Shown here piece after piece: positions 1-3,907 of a stretch of DNA of 13,403 bases. Position 1 is the first letter of the stretch, and each line of letters opens with the position of its first letter. The notes beneath the pieces are model-generated. The model was not told the origin of the DNA and searched no databases. It saw nothing but the letters and a program-made list of their open reading frames with translations. This stretch comes from an uncultured Lachnospiraceae bacterium (GTDB lineage Bacteria > Bacillota_A > Clostridia > Lachnospirales > Lachnospiraceae). Where the stretch lies: the NCBI GenBank assembly GCA_910588595.1, contig CAJUQU010000025.1, positions 11,168-24,570 on the forward strand, in the 5' to 3' direction. The translations under genes were made by a program, and so were the position numbers.

Positions 1-1
1 G

Positions 2-709
2 GCGAATGCGTTGGAAGAAAACATCGAGAAGCTCGAGGAGGAAAATGAGGCAAAGGAGGAGTTTATGGGAGCTTTTGCCCATGAACTCAAGACACCGCTC
101 ACGGCGATCATCGGTTATGCAGACATGCTGCGCTCCCACAAGCTGGATGAGGAGAAAAGTTTTCTGTCTGCCAATTACATCTACACAGAGGGAAAACGTC
201 TCGAGGCAATGTCCTTCCGCCTGCTGGATATCATTGTGGCAAAGAGGGAAGAGGCTGAGCTGAGCGAAGTGCGCACAACAGAAATCTTTGAATATTTGTA
301 TGATATGTTTGCGGAGGAGAACCGTGGTATGCGGTTTGAATTTGTATACGATGACGATATTGTATGGGCGGAAGTCAATCTGATCAAGACAGTGCTCGTC
401 AACCTGATCGACAATGCGTGCAAGGCGTCGGAGGAGGGGAGCACAGTTACAGTCAGGGGAAAAAAGCTTGACGCAGGCTATCGCTTTGAGGTCGAGGACC
501 ATGGGATGGGCATTCCGATCAAGGAACAGCGCAAGATCACAAAGGCGTTTTACATGGTGGACAAATCGCGCTCAAGGAGCAAAAACGGTGCAGGGCTCGG
601 TCTTGCCCTGTGCGAGGAGATCCTAAAGATTCATCACAGTGAACTGACGATACAGAGCGAACAGGGGAAAGGTTCCTGCATCGGATTCACACTGGAGGAC
701 AGTATATGA
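2..709 (+). CDS. Sensor histidine kinase, 5'-truncated by window edge
   Basis: This is the cytoplasmic part of a membrane sensor histidine kinase. It would autophosphorylate on His and pass phosphate to a response regulator that lies outside the window. The frame is open from base 2, so the gene begins upstream. The apparent TTG start at base 11 lies inside a Glu-rich coiled coil that normally follows a HAMP domain. Visible motifs are the H-box AHELKTPLTAI (His codon 80-82), the N-box NLIDNACKAS (about 400-430), the G1 box DHGMGI (about 500-516) and the G2 box NGAGLGLALCEEI (about 585-624). All catalytic boxes look intact. The stop overlaps the next start by 4 bp (ATGA), so the two are translationally coupled. 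The sensor domain and its signal cannot be seen. The kinase assignment is firm; the specific family is unknown. Confidence 0.93.
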   Translation, partial: ANALEENIEKLEEENEAKEEFMGAFAHELKTPLTAIIGYADMLRSHKLDEEKSFLSANYIYTEGKRLEAMSFRLLDIIVAKREEAELSEVRTTEIFEYLYDMFAEENRGMRFEFVYDDDIVWAEVNLIKTVLVNLIDNACKASEEGSTVTVRGKKLDAGYRFEVEDHGMGIPIKEQRKITKAFYMVDKSRSRSKNGAGLGLALCEEILKIHHSELTIQSEQGKGSCIGFTLEDSI

Positions 710-1536
710 CAAAGACAGCGCGGTATTTTACAGTTTTATTGACAGTTGTGTTGGTGATCACAGTTTCCATATGGGGACCGGAGGCGCTCGCAAAATATAA
801 GGACAAGGGGATCCTGAACAAACCGCATATTGAGGTGGTGATGGAGGCAGGCGAGGGCTACCGTTATCAGATGAATGCGAATGAGAAGCTTTATATCCTG
901 GCCAGGTGCATTGGAAGCCAGGTTCTTTCGGAGAGTGAGCAGAATGCACTGACTTTTTATGCAGGGAATGCAGGGCTTGACTATGAAGATCTGGAAGGAT
1001 CCTACGCATTTGTGCGCAAATATAACGGACCGTCGGGCAAGGAGATCACAGATGAACAGATCTACACGACCTGCAATGAAGGGCTGAGGGTATTGAAAGA
1101 GCTGAATATTCTGCCCCAGAATGTCAATGATGTGAATGCGGCATCCTACAATGCAACGCTGTATTCTGCGATCGATGTGCTAGAGCCGCGCAACAATGTT
1201 GTTGTCTGGAAGATGGAACTGTCAAACAGCCAGAAGAATGCGGATAAGGAAAACAGGCTGATCGATGCCTACATCGATGCGGACGACGGAAAGATCTATG
1301 AGTTTTATGCGAGAACCTCGCTTTTTTGGGGAGACATTGACACAGATGCCATCATCGAGGCGTGGGCAGACTATATGGGACTGGGGACTCCGAGCGCGTA
1401 TGAGTCGGACAATCCCCTGTTGGAGACGACGCCGTACTTCAAAAAGTATGTCTTTCCGGGCATGGGTGAGGGAAGAACAATCGTGACAGTCGGATACTAT
1501 GAAGGAATTAACGAGATATTTTTGAAGATTTCTTAG
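706..1536 (+). CDS. Membrane-anchored protein coupled to the histidine kinase
   Basis: Predicted protein of 276 residues. It has one N-terminal hydrophobic segment (about residues 8-28, YFTVLLTVVLVITVSIWG) followed by a long hydrophilic region, so it is probably an extracytoplasmic domain held by a signal anchor. I recognise no named family. The segment DAYIDADDGKIYEFYA (about residues 186-201) resembles the short strand-turn-strand motif of PepSY/YycI-like proteins, but this is only a weak visual likeness. The start overlaps the kinase stop as ATGA, so the two products are probably made together. By analogy with kinase accessory proteins such as YycH/YycI it may modulate the upstream kinase (inference). 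It could equally be a lipid- or wall-associated protein of unknown role. Confidence 0.8.
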   Translation: MTKTARYFTVLLTVVLVITVSIWGPEALAKYKDKGILNKPHIEVVMEAGEGYRYQMNANEKLYILARCIGSQVLSESEQNALTFYAGNAGLDYEDLEGSYAFVRKYNGPSGKEITDEQIYTTCNEGLRVLKELNILPQNVNDVNAASYNATLYSAIDVLEPRNNVVVWKMELSNSQKNADKENRLIDAYIDADDGKIYEFYARTSLFWGDIDTDAIIEAWADYMGLGTPSAYESDNPLLETTPYFKKYVFPGMGEGRTIVTVGYYEGINEIFLKIS

Positions 1537-1540
1537 AGCA

Positions 1541-1561
1541 ATTTTCAAGCGCTCTGAAAAT
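1541..1561 (+). other. Hairpin after the kinase operon
   Basis: ATTTTCA pairs with TGAAAAT around a 7-nt loop, starting 4 nt after the stop of the 276-residue protein gene. Weaker pairing may extend it outward. No U-run follows directly, so it is more likely an mRNA 3'-end stabiliser or a weak terminator than a strong intrinsic terminator. Confidence 0.3.
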
Positions 1562-1584
1562 GGTTCTATAAAATTCCAGAAGTT

Positions 1585-1606
1585 TGCAAAAATGATGCAA
1601 AAATGA
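1585..1606 (+). repeat. Tandem 11-nt direct repeat
   Basis: The unit TGCAAAAATGA occurs twice head-to-tail in the gap between the kinase operon and the small membrane protein gene. Just downstream is a weak possible promoter, TTGATG (1614-1619), 16 nt, TATAGC (1636-1641). The repeat could be an activator site upstream of it or a simple duplication. No function can be read from the sequence. Confidence 0.5.
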
Positions 1607-1697
1607 TGGTAATTTGATGCACCAATCTCTTAGACTATAGCTATGACAGCAAAGTGTTTTTGATCATGTTGTAAGCAAAAGAGAGGAGTATCTGGCA

Positions 1698-1877
1698 ATG
1701 TACGAGGGACAGTCATTTGGGCAGCAGTATTCAGTGTTTTGTGAGGAGAGGAGCAGGAACAGGAGGCGGCTGCGCAGGGCAGCGCTTGCGGCGGTGCTGG
1801 TTGTCGGTGTGGCAGTGCTGGTACTTATCCTGTCAGACAGAGTCTTACCGATTGAAGTCTGGGCAGCATCAATATGA
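1698..1877 (+). CDS. Small single-pass membrane protein, 59 residues
   Basis: An ATG at 1698 is preceded by a good ribosome binding site (GAGAGGAG, 1681-1688, 9 nt spacing). The product begins MYEGQSFGQQYSVF, has a strongly basic stretch at residues 18-27 (RSRNRRRLRR), then one hydrophobic helix at about 28-45 (AALAAVLVVGVAVLVLIL), and ends IEVWAASI. The positive-inside rule puts the N-terminus in the cytoplasm. I recognise no family. The ribosome binding site, the topology and codon use like its neighbours argue that it is real. Overlapping longer frames in this stretch lack these signals. Its role is unknown. Confidence 0.6.
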   Translation: MYEGQSFGQQYSVFCEERSRNRRRLRRAALAAVLVVGVAVLVLILSDRVLPIEVWAASI

Positions 1878-1985
1878 TCTGATTTTGGTTTTCTTTCTTT
1901 TCTTTTTTCTGCAATGCGTGCAGAACTTTTTCGTATCGGTAGCTCTTGATGAACATGTGTTTGATTTTGAAAAATATGTCTATAT

Positions 1986-2099
1986 CTAGTGCTCCATCCG
2001 GTCAGAAATTAGCATCATGAACCGCCTGTTTCGCACCATTGCGCACTGGCACGAATCATGCAGTCCACAATGCTAATTTCTGTCTGGATGGAGCACTAG
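1986..2099. repeat. 114-bp imperfect palindrome, MITE-like
   Basis: The terminal 30-bp arms (1986-2015 and 2070-2099) are inverted repeats matching at 28 of 30 positions. They begin CTAGTGCTCCATCC and end with its complement. The 54-bp centre holds a smaller imperfect dyad around TGCGCA (about 2037-2050). The ends read C-TA-GTGCTCC and GGAGCAC-TA-G, which would fit a TA target duplication as made by IS630/Tc1-type transposases, or a CTAG duplication. No protein is encoded. It may be a non-autonomous mobile element; a structural RNA is the alternative. Confidence 0.6.
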
Positions 2100-2117
2100 T
2101 TCAGATCAGTTATCATG

Positions 2118-2146
2118 GTAATAATATTTCAAAATGGTAGTATAAT
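2118..2146 (+). promoter_or_regulatory. Possible sigma-A promoter reading into the invertible element
   Basis: A perfect -10 hexamer TATAAT at 2141-2146 lies just outside the left recombination site. There is no good -35 (GTAATA at 17-bp spacing), so the promoter is uncertain. Transcription would begin near 2153, inside the site. In the orientation shown it would run antisense to the recombinase gene. In the inverted orientation it would run into the recombinase in sense. Confidence 0.35.
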
Positions 2147-2150
2147 AAGA

Positions 2151-2180
2151 GATGCAACAATTTGTGTAAATTGTTGCATC
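2151..2180 (+). repeat. Left inverted recombination site (predicted)
   Basis: A perfect dyad: arm ATGCAACAATT, spacer TGTGTA, arm AATTGTTGCAT. The flanking pairing extends the stem to 17 bp (2147-2184). This is the architecture of a tyrosine-recombinase core site, two arms bound by recombinase around a 6-bp crossover region. The inner 18 bp (2163-2180) is the exact reverse complement of 3318-3335. Over 30 bp the two sites match at 27 positions when one is reversed, but clearly less in direct orientation, because the asymmetric spacer fixes the direction. Confidence 0.72.
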
Positions 2181-2197
2181 TCTTGCTTACACTCTAT

Positions 2198-2225
2198 ATA
2201 TCGGTGGGGTGTTTTGAAAACTTTA
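2198..2225 (-). promoter_or_regulatory. Sigma-D (sigma-28) promoter inside the invertible element
   Basis: On the minus strand TAAA (2225-2222) is followed after 17 nt by CCGATAT (2204-2198). The flagellar sigma factor consensus is about TAAA, 15 nt, GCCGATA(A/T); read that way this is TAAA, 16 nt, ACCGATAT, one base long but in the tolerated range. The start would be near 2190, about 10 nt from the left site. As shown it fires left into a region with no minus-strand gene. After inversion it would fire toward csrA and flagellin. A second sigma-D promoter with nearly the same layout lies at 13295. Confidence 0.65.
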
Positions 2226-2629
2226 GTCCTGATTTCAAATTTTTTCATTTTATTCAAAGAAAATTTTCACGATATATCAGTTTACTGGCAGACTGGCGGT
2301 GACAAAACAGTATGATCTTATGGAAAAGGAATGAGTTTGCGGATCTATCACAATGAATATCTAAAAGGGATTATGAGATTTTTGTATAGGTGACGCATCA
2401 GGCATAACAACCCGGCGTATTGTACATGCGATAAGTTGTCCATGAAGTATGCGATGATGTGAGGAGTCGATAAAAAAGCAGATTAGAGCGTAAGGACTGC
2501 GGCTGGAAAGGCACACAGGCGCACGAAAAAGCCCTGACTGTTTACGGAGCGAGCCTTGGCATGGCAAAAATTATTCCAACATGATATAATCTGCGCGCAG
2601 AAAAAAGACGATGCAGTTTCGAAGTATTG
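2226..2629. other. Non-coding interior of the invertible element
   Basis: About 400 nt lie between the sigma-D promoter and the end of the recombinase gene. The left third is AT-rich. I find no frame with a ribosome binding site and protein-like composition; the short frames here have none. The one clear signal is an extended -10 promoter at 2582-2590. The length is larger than a simple switch needs, so it could hold a small RNA or regulator sites. Nothing specific can be identified. Confidence 0.5.
2582..2590 (+). promoter_or_regulatory. Extended -10 promoter, antisense to the recombinase
   Basis: TGATATAAT is a perfect extended -10 (TG, one base, TATAAT). No good -35 stands 17 bp upstream (TGGCAA), which extended -10 promoters can tolerate. 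Transcription would start near 2597 and run through the recombinase gene in antisense, and possibly on across the right site toward csrA. Confidence 0.4.
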
Positions 2630-3229
2630 TCATGCTGCCGCATTTTGGTAGATGCTGCGGTACACCTCATCCTTGTCGTCCTGTTCGATGCACAGGTAAC
2701 GTTTGGTGATGGAGAGTGAAGAATGGTTGAAAATGACCATGATCACGATCGGATCGCTGCCCTGTTTCCATGCGTGGTATCCAAATGTCTTGCGCAGGGA
2801 ATGGCAGCTGATGTGTCCGTCAATTCCGACCGTTTCCGCGGCGGAAGTGATCATGCGGTATGCCTGGGAGCGAGAGATCGGAGCGCCCGCTTTTTTGGGA
2901 CTCGGGAAAAGGAAAGGATTTCCTTCTTTGTACATCTCGGTGCGGACCAGTTCCTGACGGTATCTTGCAAGTGCAGTTCTCGTCTCATGATTCAGCAGGA
3001 TCCGATTTTCCTTTCCAGTCTTTTGTTCCCTGATCGTGATGTGTTCCTGTACCTTGCTGTCGAGATAGACTTCATCGTATGTCAGGTTCAGAATGTCGCT
3101 GATGCGCAGTGCGGTGTTCAGCCCTAAGATAATGATTGTATAGTTGCGCAGATTCAATTTCTCGTTCAGATAATAATTTTTGAAATCCAGTAGTTTTTGT
3201 TTGTCTCTGATCGGTTCTGTTGTGCTCAT
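2630..3229 (-). CDS. Tyrosine recombinase, FimB/FimE-sized, probable DNA invertase
   Basis: A 199-residue tyrosine site-specific recombinase made only of the catalytic domain, without the N-terminal arm- or core-binding domains of phage integrases or XerC/D. All catalytic positions are present: R42 (TALRISDIL), K70 (EQKTGKENR), H143 and R146 (CHSLRKTFG), H169 (FNHSSLSITKR) and nucleophile Y178 (KRYL). The size and build match FimB/FimE, which invert the fimbrial promoter fimS. The start at 3229 (MSTTEPIRDK) is chosen because AAGGAAAG lies just upstream; an ATG 27 nt earlier has no ribosome binding site. The gene is inside a pair of inverted sites, so it would flip itself. No other phage or transposon gene is nearby, which argues against a prophage remnant. 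Confidence 0.9.
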   Translation of the reverse strand: MSTTEPIRDKQKLLDFKNYYLNEKLNLRNYTIIILGLNTALRISDILNLTYDEVYLDSKVQEHITIREQKTGKENRILLNHETRTALARYRQELVRTEMYKEGNPFLFPSPKKAGAPISRSQAYRMITSAAETVGIDGHISCHSLRKTFGYHAWKQGSDPIVIMVIFNHSSLSITKRYLCIEQDDKDEVYRSIYQNAAA

Positions 3230-3282
3230 AATGTTCTTTCCTTTCCTTGAAAACATGTCAGTGCTGTCTTTTCAGCTTGTCA

Positions 3283-3311
3283 TTAGTACTGTATAACCAT
3301 ACTGCCGACAA
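3283..3311 (-). promoter_or_regulatory. Weak candidate promoter of the recombinase
   Basis: On the minus strand TTGTCG (3311-3306) is followed by 17 nt and TACTAA (3288-3283). Both boxes are weak. It lies inside the element next to the right site, so it would move with the gene on inversion and could drive the recombinase in both orientations. Confidence 0.25.
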
Positions 3312-3317
3312 ACTGCT

Positions 3318-3347
3318 GATGCAACAATTTACACAGAATGTTGCATG
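3318..3347 (-). repeat. Right inverted recombination site (predicted)
   Basis: Arm ATGCAACAATT, spacer TACACA, arm GAATGTTGCAT. The spacer is the exact reverse complement of the left-site spacer. The inner 18 bp (3318-3335, GATGCAACAATTTACACA) is identical to the reversed inner end of the left site, while the outer arm carries the three differences. That pattern, with perfect identity on the inner side, is what terminal inverted repeats of a flipping segment should show. Strand is marked to show opposite orientation to the left site. Confidence 0.72.
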
Positions 3348-3359
3348 GCAGCAAGAGGA

Positions 3360-3401
3360 GTAAAGATCCATTTGCGGAGCAGATTCCGCAGGGATTTTTA
3401 C
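3360..3401 (+). promoter_or_regulatory. Long leader hairpin between the right site and csrA
   Basis: A 10-bp outer stem (3360-3369 with 3392-3401, one G-U pair) encloses a 6-bp inner stem (TGCGGA with TCCGCA, loop GCAGAT). It lies in what would be the 5' leader of the predicted phase-ON transcript. It is not a standard terminator, because its U-run is in the descending stem and no U-tract follows. It may affect stability or access to csrA. Confidence 0.5.
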
Positions 3402-3433
3402 CTGGCACTAAAACAAAGCGGGCAGTGTCGGAA

Positions 3434-3482
3434 GCAAGGATGCACATGAATGGATTCATGGTCAACACAAAAACAAGGAGGT
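3434..3482 (+). promoter_or_regulatory. CsrA-binding sites in the csrA leader (autoregulation)
   Basis: Three GGA motifs stand before csrA. GCAAGGATGC (3434-3443) is close to the known CsrA consensus ACARGGAnGT. CATGAA, loop TGGA, TTCATG (3445-3460) is a perfect hairpin showing GGA in its loop, the preferred form. ACAAGGAGGT (3473-3482) matches the consensus exactly and contains the Shine-Dalgarno of csrA. CsrA bound here would block its own translation. Confidence 0.62.
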
Positions 3483-3488
3483 TTTACA

Positions 3489-3686
3489 ATGCTTAGATTG
3501 TCAGTGAACAAGAACGAGTACTTAATGGTAGGTCAGGATGTCAGGATCACATTTCTGGGAGGGAATGAGAACACGCTCAAATTGATGGTGGATGCGCCCA
3601 GGGAGATCAACGTGGCGAGGGGAAAGGCGATCGAGAAGAGAGCCTCCGCAAAACAGCACGTGGAAGAAGAAAAGTGCCTCGCGTAA
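3489..3686 (+). CDS. csrA: CsrA, translational regulator of flagellin
   Basis: A 65-residue CsrA-family RNA-binding protein. It begins MLRLSVNKNEYLMVGQ and continues with VRITFLGG and LKLMVDAPREINVARGKAIEK, the standard beta1-beta5 strands with the conserved APxxI(N)VxR segment holding the RNA-binding Arg (about residue 44). The start at 3489 follows AAGGAGG (3475-3481) with 7 nt spacing and gives normal CsrA length; an in-frame ATG at 3450 would add 13 residues and lies inside a leader hairpin. In Gram-positive bacteria CsrA represses flagellin translation and is antagonised by FliW. No fliW is visible here. It lies directly upstream of flagellin, whose leader carries matching sites. The tail (about 50-65) is variable. 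Confidence 0.88.
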   Translation: MLRLSVNKNEYLMVGQDVRITFLGGNENTLKLMVDAPREINVARGKAIEKRASAKQHVEEEKCLA

Positions 3687-3725
3687 AGACTGGCAGGAAC
3701 GAACGCAGCTAAGGTGAAGACCATG

Positions 3726-3762
3726 GATGCCCGAAAGAGACAGATATCAAAATCCGGGCATC
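3726..3762 (+). promoter_or_regulatory. Hairpin in the csrA-flagellin intergenic leader
   Basis: GATGCCCG (3726-3733) pairs with CGGGCATC (3755-3762) around a 21-nt loop. No U-tract follows, so it is not a simple terminator. It sits in the 221-nt gap before flagellin, where I find no convincing promoter. It may be an RNA processing or stability element in a csrA-flagellin transcript. Confidence 0.4.
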
Positions 3763-3862
3763 TGTGGATCGCACATACAGGATCGGATATCACATCATGA
3801 TCCAGAGACAACTAAATATGGAGATCTAAAAACAAGTAACGAATGATCATCAGATCAAAGAT

Positions 3863-3878
3863 GGGCAACGGACTGCCC
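3863..3878 (+). promoter_or_regulatory. Upstream CsrA site of flagellin leader (hairpin-loop GGA)
   Basis: GGGCA and TGCCC form a 5-bp stem with the hexaloop ACGGAC, so the GGA core is shown in the loop, the favoured CsrA target. It lies 30 nt upstream of the flagellin start codon. In B. subtilis the hag leader has one upstream hairpin site and one site over the Shine-Dalgarno; the same pair is present here. Confidence 0.62.
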
Positions 3879-3890
3879 GGCACATTTATT

Positions 3891-3900
3891 ACACGGAGGT
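3891..3900 (+). promoter_or_regulatory. Flagellin Shine-Dalgarno within a CsrA consensus site
   Basis: ACACGGAGGT matches the CsrA consensus ACARGGAnGT at all but one position and includes the GGAGG ribosome binding site, 8 nt before the flagellin ATG. A CsrA dimer could bridge this site and the hairpin at 3863-3878 and shut off flagellin translation. Confidence 0.65.
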
Positions 3901-3907
3901 AATTATA

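Larger units (their letters stand above)
2151..3347. other. Putative invertible promoter element with its own recombinase
   Basis: The segment is about 1.2 kb, bounded by inverted sites at 2151-2180 and 3318-3347. It contains a sigma-D promoter near its left end pointing left, a non-coding stretch, and a FimB-sized tyrosine recombinase. Inversion would map position x to 5498 minus x. The sigma-D promoter would move to about 3273-3300 and point right, with its start near 3308, about 180 nt before the csrA ATG. Paired inverted sites with opposite spacers, a resident recombinase and an outward promoter next to flagellar genes are together the hallmarks of phase-variable switches such as fimS and hin. 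Inversion itself has not been observed here. Confidence 0.68.

Noticed and set aside
1717..1989. 90-codon frame overlapping the small membrane protein gene
   Set aside because: It has no ribosome binding site and a Cys/Trp-rich composition; the 1698-1877 frame has a good site and a sensible topology.
2151..2180. Intrinsic terminator (17-bp perfect stem)
   Set aside because: No U-run follows on either strand and the loop is only four bases; the related inverted copy at 3318 explains it better as a recombination site.
2329..2392. Short frame reading MSLRIYHNEYLKG, recalling a flagellin N-terminus
   Set aside because: It stops after about 20 codons, the ribosome binding site is too close to the ATG, and the similarity is only a few residues.
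2630..3229. Prophage or integrative element integrase
   Set aside because: The protein lacks the N-terminal domains of phage/ICE integrases, no other phage, excision or mobilisation gene is near, and no adjacent tRNA attachment site is seen. Paired inverted sites fit an invertase better.
3405..3435. CTAAAA followed by TCGGAAG as a sigma-D promoter for csrA
   Set aside because: The -35 (TAAA) is fine but the -10 is far from CCGATA(A/T). A weak fixed promoter here cannot be fully excluded and would soften the OFF state.
3783..3790. TCGGATAT as a sigma-D -10 for flagellin
   Set aside because: Only 6 of 8 positions match and the sequence 15 nt upstream (GTGG) is not a -35. I do not count it as a flagellin promoter.
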